Of a stretch of 64,000 nt of DNA, positions 53,483 through 61,837 are shown one piece after another. The translations under genes were made by a program, and so were the position numbers. Source of the DNA: Sphingobacterium sp. (GTDB lineage Bacteria; Bacteroidota; Bacteroidia; Sphingobacteriales; Sphingobacteriaceae); assembly GCA_031277685.1 (NCBI GenBank), contig JAITLV010000219.1, positions 1-64,000 on the forward strand, given 5' to 3'. The notes under the pieces are model-generated. The model saw only the letters and a list, made by a program, of their open reading frames with translations. It was not told where the DNA came from and did no database searches. The first letter of the stretch is position 1. Every line of letters begins with the position of its first letter.

Positions 53483-55765
53483 CTAATAATTCAAGGATAA
53501 CCCCACACCAAATCCCATATCACTATCATAGTGCGTTCTAAAAGCCATATTCTTTGTAATGACATAATTTAGTCCCGCCATATATTCAAGATCTGAATTG
53601 ACCATAAAATCGCCACGTATTCTCCTTGATATAGGAATATCTTCGCGCATCAGCTGCAGCCGGACAATACCGTCGTGGTACACTTCGGCCTGAAAGTTAA
53701 CCAGCATCGGTAAGGTGTACATAAAACCAAGGCTTACGGCTTTCCGGCTATCTTTTTTATTTGTCTGACCGAAGATATTCTTTTCATGTTCATCTTCACC
53801 CATACGACGATACCGGTAATCAAAACCTACAAAAGGCATAAACCATTGCATTTTTCCAAAATATCTTCCCAAGTGGGTTTCCACTTCGTAGCCATGCATA
53901 TCGTTATAACCCAATCGCCATTCCGATCCCAATTGCCAACGCGCATTCTGGAACATCGCCTGACCGTCATTTCCATTTGTCGCAAAGTCATTCTGCGCCA
54001 TAAAATGGGTCATATTACTTTCTTTTTGCAATTCTTTATAAGCTTTTGCTTTATCTGGAAGATAGGGGTTTTTATAATCATCCACTGCAAATACCCGGTT
54101 CATCCCCGCCATCATATGATACAAGATGTGGCAATGGAAAAACCAGTCCCCCTCTTCATTCGCTAAAAATTCAATGGTATCGGTTTCCATCGGCATAATA
54201 TCAACCACATTTTTCAGCGGTGCTTTAGCACCTTTACCATTCAGCAATCGAAAGTCAAAACCATGCAAATGGATAGGGTGACGCATCATCGAATTGTTGT
54301 AGATTGTGATGCGCAACACCTCTCCCTTTTTCACAGGGATTTTATCAGTCTCCGAAAGAATTTTATTATCCATGCTCCATACATAACGGCTCATATTTCC
54401 CGTAAGGGTAAATTTAATATCGCGTACCGGTGCATTCTTGGGCAATTCTGTAGCGTTTGGAGACTCCAACATCGCATAGTTGAGTGTCACAATATCCCCC
54501 AGTGCGTTTGCATTATAGCGATTTGGGTCTTCATCCATATTCATGTTGCCATGATCCATTCCACTATGCTTGCTATGATCTTCCTTTTTCTTTCCATCAC
54601 CTGTGATTTCGGGATACATCACCACATTCATATCCATTTGATTCAGACTCATCTTCATCCCCATATCATTGAGATCCCCATTCATTTTCATCATATCATT
54701 CATCATCTTCATCCCTTCGAAGTACTTAAGCCTGGGCAGTGGCGAGATCAGCTGTTTGATACCATTACCAACAAAATAACTCGCAGATTGTGTCCGGTCC
54801 TCCGTTGTTGCCATAAATTCATAGGCGGTACCTTCACTGGGGATTGTCACAACGACATCATAGGTCTCTGATACCGCAATCATAAGCCGATCCACTTCCA
54901 CAGGTACCACATCATTTCCGTCATTAGCGACAACCGTAATTTTTCCGCCAGCATAACGCAACCAGAAATAGGAAGATGCACCACCATTGGAAACCCGCAG
55001 ACGCACCTTATCGCCCGCTTTTAGCGGCTTACCGTTCACTTCTTTTAAGTCTGTTGTATGTGCTCCGTTCATAAGCACTTTATCATAGTATACATCACTA
55101 ACATCCATCGCGAGCTGACGTTTCCATTCATTGGTAATTTTTGTCTTAAATTTCCCCTCTTTGATCGCTTCTGCATAAGACTGTGTAGCACCTTTTTTTA
55201 TCGCTGCCCAATCATTTGCGGTGTGTAGCATCCGCTGGATATTATCGGGATTATAATTTGTCCATTCACTTAATATGACTGGAATGGTTGGTAGATCATC
55301 AATTCCTTTTCGAAAAGTCTTGTCATCTGTACGTTTGTTGAGGATAAGGCTACCGTACATACCAATCTGCTCCTGCAGGCCCGAATGCGAATGATACCAG
55401 TGTGTTCCATGCTGTATAATTGGGAAACGATAGGTATAAGTCGAATTCGGTTTGATAGGTTCCTGCGTCAGATGCGGCACACCATCCTCTTTATTGGGCA
55501 GAAAAATACCGTGCCAATGTAGGGAAGTACTCTCTTTCAATTCATTGTGAACAACAATTTCCGCTGTATCACCTTCGGTAAATGCCAAGGTCGGCATGGG
55601 AATCTGTCCATTCACAGCAATGGCCCGTTTTGCTTTGCCCGCATAATTGACGATCGTATCCCGAACATACAGTTCATGACGCACCACTTTCTGCGCAAAC
55701 ACCGCAGCTTGTGTCAACAATAGTAGAACAACTATTAATATATTTCTCCTTTTACTTATTTTCAT
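53483..55765 (-). CDS. Multicopper oxidase fused to a CopB-like outer-membrane domain
   Basis: This 760-aa exported protein has a signal peptide ending in AVFAQ (25). It contains three cupredoxin domains: type 2/3 copper motifs HWHG and HWYHSHSG near the start, HPIHLHG and HCHILYHMMAGM near 544-555, with type-1 ligands Cys545, His550 and Met555. A Met-rich and His/Asp-rich insert (about 355-415; MKMMNDMMKM) may bind Cu(I). After about 595 a CopB-like beta-barrel segment follows (WQLGSEWRLGYN, EVETHLGRYFGKMQWFMPFVG, RTHYDSDMGFGVGLSLNY). CopA-type oxidation of Cu(I) and CopB are usually separate proteins. It is the last gene of the copper operon. Confidence 0.9.
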   Translation of the reverse strand: MKISKRRNILIVVLLLLTQAAVFAQKVVRHELYVRDTIVNYAGKAKRAIAVNGQIPMPTLAFTEGDTAEIVVHNELKESTSLHWHGIFLPNKEDGVPHLTQEPIKPNSTYTYRFPIIQHGTHWYHSHSGLQEQIGMYGSLILNKRTDDKTFRKGIDDLPTIPVILSEWTNYNPDNIQRMLHTANDWAAIKKGATQSYAEAIKEGKFKTKITNEWKRQLAMDVSDVYYDKVLMNGAHTTDLKEVNGKPLKAGDKVRLRVSNGGASSYFWLRYAGGKITVVANDGNDVVPVEVDRLMIAVSETYDVVVTIPSEGTAYEFMATTEDRTQSASYFVGNGIKQLISPLPRLKYFEGMKMMNDMMKMNGDLNDMGMKMSLNQMDMNVVMYPEITGDGKKKEDHSKHSGMDHGNMNMDEDPNRYNANALGDIVTLNYAMLESPNATELPKNAPVRDIKFTLTGNMSRYVWSMDNKILSETDKIPVKKGEVLRITIYNNSMMRHPIHLHGFDFRLLNGKGAKAPLKNVVDIMPMETDTIEFLANEEGDWFFHCHILYHMMAGMNRVFAVDDYKNPYLPDKAKAYKELQKESNMTHFMAQNDFATNGNDGQAMFQNARWQLGSEWRLGYNDMHGYEVETHLGRYFGKMQWFMPFVGFDYRYRRMGEDEHEKNIFGQTNKKDSRKAVSLGFMYTLPMLVNFQAEVYHDGIVRLQLMREDIPISRRIRGDFMVNSDLEYMAGLNYVITKNMAFRTHYDSDMGFGVGLSLNY

Positions 55766-55769
55766 ACAA

Positions 55770-56234
55770 TTACTTCATTAAAATTCCATTACTTTTAGGC
55801 CCTACACCATACTGATAGACCAGTCGTGCACCATGATGCCCGGTGATAAATAATGTCACCGACAAACCTATCAACAAAAGCAAGATCAAATAGTTTGTCC
55901 AGAGCACAGCGCTCCAGCGCAATGTGATAAGGCGAACGACTGTAGTTACCCCCGCCAGCCAGAAGCTGATCCAGGCGTAACGCTGATGGATATCGAAAAC
56001 TTCAAAAGCATCTGCATCCGCATCACCCGAAATATGGGACGATGTCTGAATGGCAGCAAAAGCCCACAAAGTTCCCAAAAGCAGCAACACAAAGGTCAAG
56101 ATGTTTAGCTCTCGCCTATACCTACGATAGCCTAATGCGACTACTTGACCAAACAAGGCCAAAAGCAACAGGACAATAGGAAAATGCACAACCAAAGGAT
56201 GCAAATTCGGAAAGCCTTCAAACAATTTTTCCAT
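55770..56234 (-). CDS. DUF2231-like membrane protein
   Basis: This 154-aa inner-membrane protein has four hydrophobic helices and the LHPLVVHFPI motif near residue 12 that marks DUF2231 (YibE/cytochrome-like small membrane proteins). Two histidines in TGHHGARLVY lie near the last helix. The function is not known; here it lies 4 bp from the oxidase gene and 8 bp from a DUF3347 gene, so it is part of the copper operon. Confidence 0.8.
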   Translation of the reverse strand: MEKLFEGFPNLHPLVVHFPIVLLLLALFGQVVALGYRRYRRELNILTFVLLLLGTLWAFAAIQTSSHISGDADADAFEVFDIHQRYAWISFWLAGVTTVVRLITLRWSAVLWTNYLILLLLIGLSVTLFITGHHGARLVYQYGVGPKSNGILMK

Positions 56235-56242
56235 AACCGCTA

Positions 56243-56893
56243 TTAAATCGTTTCAACTGTAGATCCGCAGGTAGGCATGGATTTACCCAAATAAGGGTTG
56301 TCAATTGCCTTCTGTTTGCTCAGCCAATACGCACCCTTTCCCTCATTGTACATTGGACAATGTTGATAATAGACCGGAGTTTCCGGTTTCGCTGCTTTCA
56401 TCAATGCATACATATTCTTGGATAGCGTCACAAAGTGCTCACGTTGATGCCCATTTTCATCAATTCCAGCAATATGTTCGGTATCAAAAGCTAGTTTTCG
56501 TTGATACTGTTTCCAGGTAGCAGCGCTGGCTGCCTCCAATTTGGTCACTTCAACCTTTGCGATGACTGCTTCCATTTTTTTTGCTGCCTGTTGTGCTGCC
56601 TGCCCATTGTCCCTTGCCAACGCATCCTTCAGATCGAAATAGGCGCTGTACAAATCATCAAAAGAGGTATTCTTTGTTATTGGCTGAGCCGCATGATCTG
56701 GATTAACTGTATTTGAAGTTACTGTTTCTGCTTTAGCGGTTGTATCTTTAGTTACGGCCGTCACCCCTTTCACACTATCGGTAACAGTACTTATGTTTTC
56801 ACCTTCATGTGAAGCATCTGTGTTAGTTGATGTTGCGTTGTTACAAGCAGCTAATGTCAATACGACGGCTGCAATCAGGATAATTCTTTTCAT
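56243..56893 (-). CDS. DUF3347 lipoprotein (copper locus)
   Basis: This 216-aa lipoprotein (Cys17 in LAAC) has a Thr/Ser-rich linker and a DUF3347 domain (about 75-216). The C-end YYQHCPMYNEGKGAYWLSKQ, then PTCGSTVETI, contains a Cys/His/Met set that could bind copper. The same ending occurs in the protein encoded at 57348-58241, so the two are paralogues. DUF3347 is also found next to CusB-type efflux proteins. Confidence 0.85.
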   Translation of the reverse strand: MKRIILIAAVVLTLAACNNATSTNTDASHEGENISTVTDSVKGVTAVTKDTTAKAETVTSNTVNPDHAAQPITKNTSFDDLYSAYFDLKDALARDNGQAAQQAAKKMEAVIAKVEVTKLEAASAATWKQYQRKLAFDTEHIAGIDENGHQREHFVTLSKNMYALMKAAKPETPVYYQHCPMYNEGKGAYWLSKQKAIDNPYLGKSMPTCGSTVETI

Positions 56894-56904
56894 TTTTTTG
56901 TCTA

Positions 56905-57336
56905 TTATTGGTTTAAATTTTCAAGGTATTTGCGATAATTTCCTTCGTTCTCAAAGTAGGAAACTTCACCTTGATCACCTGTTATGGCTATTGCTGCGGT
57001 CGCCTTATCGACCTCTTTTTTTGAGAAGGGATCAATAGCAACCCGCACAGCCGCTTCCTTAGGGATCCTTTCCTTACACATTTCACAACAGCCGTAATAA
57101 GCTTTGCCCTCATGTTTAACCAGCAACTGTGTCTTGGCCATATAGGCATCATTCACCATGCAAACCTCCTCATTTGGAACTAGATCTCCCTTTTTAAATG
57201 CTGTTGTAGGGGCTATGATGTTCACTGTCGTATCACCACCATGAGGAGCATATACTTCTTCTTGCTTGCTTTGTGGATTGGTACAGGCCGCCAATGTGAC
57301 GACGAGTACCGAAATAATTGTAATTAAATAGTTCAT
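56905..57336 (-). CDS. Cys-rich lipoprotein with TRASH/YHS-like metal site
   Basis: This 143-aa lipoprotein (Cys18 in LAAC) has VCMVNDAYM and YYGCCEMCKERI in its centre. The Cys spacing and the following helix resemble TRASH/YHS-type metal-binding knuckles. It probably binds copper in the periplasm or outer membrane. It sits between the two DUF3347 genes with gaps of about 11 bp. Confidence 0.75.
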   Translation of the reverse strand: MNYLITIISVLVVTLAACTNPQSKQEEVYAPHGGDTTVNIIAPTTAFKKGDLVPNEEVCMVNDAYMAKTQLLVKHEGKAYYGCCEMCKERIPKEAAVRVAIDPFSKKEVDKATAAIAITGDQGEVSYFENEGNYRKYLENLNQ

Positions 57337-57347
57337 TGGATCGGCGA

Positions 57348-58241
57348 TTAGTTAAGCGTTTCAACAGTACTTCCACAGCTCATCATCTGAGACCCGTAGA
57401 AGGGGTTTTTAACCGCTTTTTCCTTACTCAACCAATTTGCTCCTTTACCCTCATTGAACATCGGGCAATGTTGATAATAGACTGGGCTCTCCAGCGTACT
57501 CACTTTGACCAATTCATACATATTAGTGGAAAGCGATGCAAATACCGACCGTTGCTTGGTAATATCCTTAGCCTTTGCAATAAGCGTAGCGTCAGCGGTC
57601 AGGTTGTTCATGACCTTCATCCAGGCCATATGTTCAGCAGATGCAAGCTTATTCATATCCACTACTTTAATTGCCTCTTGCAATGCCACTGCATTATCCG
57701 AGGCCATTTTCGCATCTGTTTTGACCAGGGCATCTTTTAAGGCAAAATACTGATTGATCACATTTGTCAGTTGTGTCTCTTTTCCTTTCACCACAGCCGC
57801 TGCTCCAGTCGACTGATGGGCTGTGTGATCACCCGCCGGCATCGTGTGATGTCCATCATGTTCGCTAGTCGCCATAGTGTGATGTTTTGGTTCCGGTTTT
57901 AGGGTTCTTGCATATTGCTCCGCTTTGGGCAACTTCGCATAAACATCGTCGGGAGCCAAAAATTTTTCACTATCATACCCCGCCAAAGCTATGCGTTTTA
58001 GGACTTCATCGGTGGTTGTTTTTGAAGCATCATAGGTGATGGCCGCCATCTTAGTCTGCTGATTCCAGTCCACCTGAGCTGTCTTTTTAACATTACCTTC
58101 TTCCTCAATAGCAGTCTTCGCTGCCGCTGTATTTCCAAATACCTTTACAGATACGGTTTTCGCATTGTTGATCTGTGCATATGTAGCTATGTTAGTCAGT
58201 ACTACAAGACCTACCATAGCAATTGCTGAAATTGATTTCAT
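57348..58241 (-). CDS. HMA-like plus DUF3347 protein (copper locus)
   Basis: This 297-aa exported protein has a signal peptide ending in TYAQ (22), an HMA-like ferredoxin fold (about 27-95; KTVSVKVFGNTAAAKTAIEEEG ... LKRIALAGYDSE), a His-rich linker (HHTMATSEHDGHHTM) and DUF3347 (about 155-297; YYQHCPMFNEGKGANWL). The HMA domain lacks the usual CxxC pair: GNTAAAK stands where GMTCxxC is expected. Metal may instead be bound by the His/Met linker and the DUF3347 end. Confidence 0.82.
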   Translation of the reverse strand: MKSISAIAMVGLVVLTNIATYAQINNAKTVSVKVFGNTAAAKTAIEEEGNVKKTAQVDWNQQTKMAAITYDASKTTTDEVLKRIALAGYDSEKFLAPDDVYAKLPKAEQYARTLKPEPKHHTMATSEHDGHHTMPAGDHTAHQSTGAAAVVKGKETQLTNVINQYFALKDALVKTDAKMASDNAVALQEAIKVVDMNKLASAEHMAWMKVMNNLTADATLIAKAKDITKQRSVFASLSTNMYELVKVSTLESPVYYQHCPMFNEGKGANWLSKEKAVKNPFYGSQMMSCGSTVETLN

Positions 58242-58424
58242 ATTTAAATAGTTATTGATCAGTGCCTGTTTTCATTGGTCTCAATGAGCGCATGACACCG
58301 GTTTATCATTTACGCATATGAAGTATCCAGTTTACTTTTTAAACATGAATATTTTATGATGAATAAATTCTTAATAAATGAATAATAATGAAAACTGCTA
58401 TTAACAGCCATTTTGTAGCGTATT

Positions 58425-58444
58425 ATTGGATGACATCATCCAAT
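58425..58444. promoter_or_regulatory. 20-bp palindrome in the copper locus
   Basis: ATTGGATGACATCATCCAAT has perfect 9-bp arms and a CA centre. It lies in the 286-bp gap between the Cys-rich protein gene and the HMA/DUF3347 gene, where the operon promoter is expected. No MerR/CueR-type or CsoR gene is present in the window to name a ligand. Confidence 0.5.
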
Positions 58445-58527
58445 GAAAGTTTTCATTCAAAAGTTAAAGGGAATTTTGGAGGCGTATAGCTATCCAAAAG
58501 GACATAGCACGGGCTATCTCTCGTTTA

Positions 58528-58992
58528 TTAGGCTATTTTGGGAGGTTGCCAAATCGAGAAATATGCATCGGAACAGAATGGTTGTTTATACAAGGTATAC
58601 AGCTTTAACTGATCAGTATCTGACGGCAAAAGTAGATCTACTTCATAAAAGGAAATAAGGGGATTGCATTGTACAGAAGTACGGCATGATTTTTCACTAC
58701 AGTGTTTACCACAGTCATCGCCATGGTCTTTTGATGTTTCGGAATCATGCTTTCCGTCTTTACAGCAATCTTTTACCCCGCTATCCTTTGCATCCTGACC
58801 GCCGTCGGTATTATTTATATCCCGATCTTTGTCAGTATCAGCATTTTCTGTAGCTGGATCCATTTCCGAACAGCAGGATTTCTGTTCTTGCTGAGGCTTT
58901 TCAGGGGGTAAGTGACAGGCAAAACCCTGACCCGGAACTAAAAATAGTCCCAAAATACAGATGACCAACAAGATGTTGACTTTTGCCCACAT
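58528..58992 (-). CDS. Exported Cys/His/Asp-rich protein (copper locus)
   Basis: This 154-aa protein has a signal segment (about 6-24; ILLVICILGLFLVPGQGFA) and a low-complexity middle with pairs of Cys (SCCSE, DCCKD, DDCGKHCSEKSC) among Asp, Lys and Ser. This looks like a metal-buffering segment. The C-end (FYEVDLLLPSDTDQLKLYTLY, PFCSDAYFSIWQPP) is conserved-looking and not metal-rich. No family is known to me. It is the first minus-strand gene of the locus, 286 bp before the HMA/DUF3347 gene. Confidence 0.7.
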   Translation of the reverse strand: MWAKVNILLVICILGLFLVPGQGFACHLPPEKPQQEQKSCCSEMDPATENADTDKDRDINNTDGGQDAKDSGVKDCCKDGKHDSETSKDHGDDCGKHCSEKSCRTSVQCNPLISFYEVDLLLPSDTDQLKLYTLYKQPFCSDAYFSIWQPPKIA

Positions 58993-59170
58993 AACGGATT
59001 AATATTTATATTTCTTACAATATAATACCTCAACTACAATAAAAACTGTGTATTCAGATATCACGAGATAAAGGTCGTCACTATCTTCCGACTAGTTGTT
59101 GTAATATTTTATATTTTATTTATAATATTTCATTTCAGTACAATTTGCACTCCCCAATCACAAATGTTTG

Positions 59171-59977
59171 CTATTTTTCCATTTCCTTAATCCACTTGAG
59201 CATCAGTAAGCACCCAGGAGCATAAACAGCACCGTGATCAAAACCCTGCAACTGGTACAGAGCTGTTTTTGTATGACCGAGCTGTTTCAATATTGCTGCA
59301 AGATGTGCATTCTCTTCATATCGTGCCGGCAGTTCCAGCCCAGCGTCACCAGTGATCAGTAGGATAGGTGGTGCATTTTTCCGGGCAAAAGACAAAGGGG
59401 CGTATTGATCTATCTGTGGGATTGCCATAGACTGTCCACGTTCTTTTTTTATCGTATAATGTGTATTTGTCTGGCCACTGATCGGTGCCAGGCCTTTTTT
59501 ATGATTGGCATCGATACCATATTTTCGCAGATAACTGCTGTCTAGTCCGACCATTAGCGCCAAATATCCGCCGGCAGAATGTCCTGAAACATAAATCTTT
59601 GATGGATCACCACCGTAGGAAGCAATATGGGAGAATGTCCACGCAACAGCTTCAGCTGCATCTTCAATATAACTAGGAGCTTTCACCTTGGGACTCAGGC
59701 GATAATTGACAGCAACCACAGCGACACCTTTTTCTTTAAGCTCCAATGGAATAAACTTATTCCCTTCTTCCAGTCCGCCACCATGAAACCATACAATCGT
59801 CGAAAAATCCTTTCGGTCAGTAGGAATATAGACGTCCAGCTTGCAGCGTTCCTTTTTATAAGCATCCGTATCAGTATTTTTACAATAGTTAATATTTTCT
59901 TCAGTACGGTATTTTTGTGCAAAGATTCGGTTCGATGAGATCAATAAAAAGAATACAACTAAGAATTTTGGAGACAT
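59171..59977 (-). CDS. Exported alpha/beta-hydrolase (esterase/lipase, HSL-type)
   Basis: This 268-aa protein has a signal peptide ending in IFAQ (21), the oxyanion motif HGGG (65-68), nucleophile Ser134 in GHSAGG, an acid probably Asp211 or Glu215 (ITGDAGLELP) and His248 in FDHG. It is likely a carboxylesterase, and the natural substrate is unknown. It stands alone, downstream of the copper locus promoter region. Confidence 0.88.
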   Translation of the reverse strand: MSPKFLVVFFLLISSNRIFAQKYRTEENINYCKNTDTDAYKKERCKLDVYIPTDRKDFSTIVWFHGGGLEEGNKFIPLELKEKGVAVVAVNYRLSPKVKAPSYIEDAAEAVAWTFSHIASYGGDPSKIYVSGHSAGGYLALMVGLDSSYLRKYGIDANHKKGLAPISGQTNTHYTIKKERGQSMAIPQIDQYAPLSFARKNAPPILLITGDAGLELPARYEENAHLAAILKQLGHTKTALYQLQGFDHGAVYAPGCLLMLKWIKEMEK

Positions 59978-60207
59978 ACTAAACGGGTTTAAGGATTCAC
60001 ATTCATAAAGTTAGCAAAAACCCTTCGGATACGACCCCTTTTGCCCAAAAATGTTTGCGGGTCATCGTTCAGGCATAAAATAAATAGACCATTGCCCATT
60101 TTTAATAAAATCTTCACAATTATCCGACAAGTGACATAACAAAAGATAAATTTTCATGTTATTAGTAAAGAAACTGTAATTACTTTAGAAAAAATCAGTC
60201 ATGTAAT

Positions 60208-60648
60208 ATGGAGCAGATAAAAATACAAACGCATATTGATGTGCGTGTGGAAACTATTTGGAACGCCTATACCTCAGCAGAAGATATTATGCAGTGGAAT
60301 CAAGCTTCGGAAGACTGGCATTGTACAGACGCGATTAACGATCTGCGAATTGGAGGGAAATTCAAAAATCGTATGGAAGCAAAGGACGGTTCGATGGGGT
60401 TTGACTTTACAGGAACGTATACTGCCCTTGAACCTTTCAAAAAAATAGCTTATGTCATGCCTGATGGCCGTCAGGTCACGATCAATTTCAACTCGAAAAA
60501 AGCCAGTACAGCTATTGAGGTTATTTTTGATGCCGAATCCGAGAACCCGATCGAGATGCAACGTCAAGGATGGCAAGCCATTTTGGATAATTTCAAAGCC
60601 TACGTGGAAAAGACATACGGCAACGCATCCTACGGACAAACTCATTAA
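60208..60648 (+). CDS. SRPBCC family protein (AHSA1-like)
   Basis: This 146-aa cytosolic protein has the START-like helix-grip fold of activator-of-Hsp90-homologue proteins: IDVRVETIWNAYTSAEDIMQWNQASEDWHC, GGKFKNRMEAKDG and a C-terminal helix (MQRQGWQAILDNFKAYVEKT). It may bind a small hydrophobic ligand. A 10-bp stem-loop (GAATGATCGT / ACGATCATTC, 60652-60688) without a T-run follows the stop. Confidence 0.88.
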   Translation: MEQIKIQTHIDVRVETIWNAYTSAEDIMQWNQASEDWHCTDAINDLRIGGKFKNRMEAKDGSMGFDFTGTYTALEPFKKIAYVMPDGRQVTINFNSKKASTAIEVIFDAESENPIEMQRQGWQAILDNFKAYVEKTYGNASYGQTH

Positions 60649-60818
60649 ATCGAATGATCGTTGACTTCCTATCCGGCGACGATCATTCCGACAGACAGAC
60701 ATATAATAACAGACATACTTGGATTGCTATCGACAATGGTTATCTTTAACCAAAATTTGATATCCATGTATGTGACCTATGGAGCAAATTCCAACAAAAA
60801 GCGATAAAGACATAACAT

Positions 60819-61277
60819 ATGACAATAATTAACAATTATGAAGAGTACAAAGCCTTTGAAGGAAAGTCATTAGGCGAATCTCAATGGCACACAATCGACC
60901 AGAAACAGATTAATCAATTTGCTGATGCAACTTTAGACCACCAGTGGATCCATCTCGACAGTGAAAGGGCAAAAACAGAGAGCCCATTTAAATCGACCAT
61001 TGCGCATGGCTATTTGACGCTATCACTTATTCCTTACCTGTGGAAGCAAATTGCCGAAGTACGAAATGTCAAAATGGAAATCAATTATGGCATAGAAAAT
61101 CTGCGTTTCGCACAACCGGTTCTCGTCGATAACGAAGTACAGTTACATACACATGTTAAATCAGTTGCCAACCTGAGAGGCGTTATCAAAGTAACCATAG
61201 AAGCTACTTTAAAAATTAAAGACAGTGCCAAACCGGCTTATGTTGGAGATGTTATCTTTTTATATCATTTCAATTAA
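60819..61277 (+). CDS. MaoC-like (R)-enoyl-CoA hydratase
   Basis: This 152-aa hot-dog-fold protein contains FADATLDHQWIHLD with the catalytic pair Asp40 and His45, and the IAHGYLTLSL helix cap. This is the pattern of (R)-specific enoyl-CoA hydratases. It should hydrate a 2-enoyl-CoA, and its pathway is not evident from the neighbours. Confidence 0.9.
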   Translation: MTIINNYEEYKAFEGKSLGESQWHTIDQKQINQFADATLDHQWIHLDSERAKTESPFKSTIAHGYLTLSLIPYLWKQIAEVRNVKMEINYGIENLRFAQPVLVDNEVQLHTHVKSVANLRGVIKVTIEATLKIKDSAKPAYVGDVIFLYHFN

Positions 61278-61325
61278 GCCAATCGGAAACTCGATCAATT
61301 TTAATGGATTCAAATAAGCTATTGC

Positions 61326-61796
61326 ATGTTAGCTGATTTAGAAATAAAACAGATCACAAATCATAAGGACTATCCTTATGATTTGTTGCTTCTAGCCGAT
61401 GAAACAGTCACAGCGATAAATAAATATCTCTTTGATTCTGCGGTCTTTGTTGTGCAGGAACTGCAACAAGCCATCGCTGTTTTCTGCTTATATCCCCTCG
61501 ATAACGAAACGCTGGAAATAAAAAATATGGCAGTATCGACTTCACATCAGAATCGGGGACTCGGAAGCCAGGTATTAAAATATATCCAGACGACTTATTG
61601 TGCACAATATCCGAATCTGATTGTTGGTACAGCAGACTGCGGTCTGGATCAGATCCGGTTCTATGAGCGCAATGGTTTTGTTAAGTATGGTGTTCGTCCG
61701 AATTTTTTTATAGATCATTATGAGCATCCCATCTATGAAAATGGTGTATTATTAAAAGATATGGTTTTATTGAAATACCAATCCCAACTCCCCTAA
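61326..61796 (+). CDS. GNAT family N-acetyltransferase
   Basis: This 156-aa protein has the acetyl-CoA binding motif A (NMAVSTSHQNRGLGSQVLKYIQ region with QNRGLGS) and motif B (FYERNGFVKYG). It transfers an acetyl group to an unknown amine. Convergent with the YeiH-type gene; no terminator is seen in the 41-bp gap. Confidence 0.9.
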   Translation: MLADLEIKQITNHKDYPYDLLLLADETVTAINKYLFDSAVFVVQELQQAIAVFCLYPLDNETLEIKNMAVSTSHQNRGLGSQVLKYIQTTYCAQYPNLIVGTADCGLDQIRFYERNGFVKYGVRPNFFIDHYEHPIYENGVLLKDMVLLKYQSQLP

Positions 61797-61837
61797 CGCT
61801 AGTAGAACACCTTTGTTATTTGCCCTCTTCCGTTTTT

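Noticed and set aside
54263..54871. 202-aa His/Ile-rich open frame on the plus strand
   Set aside because: It is the reverse of the Met/His-rich part of the multicopper oxidase; the His richness mirrors ATG/CAT codons on the other strand.
58443..58658. 71-aa plus-strand frame in the copper locus
   Set aside because: Its second half is antisense to the Cys-rich protein gene and the first half begins in the palindrome; no supporting motif.
60652..60688. Intrinsic terminator after the SRPBCC gene
   Set aside because: The 10-bp stem is good but no T-run follows, so only a stem-loop is noted.
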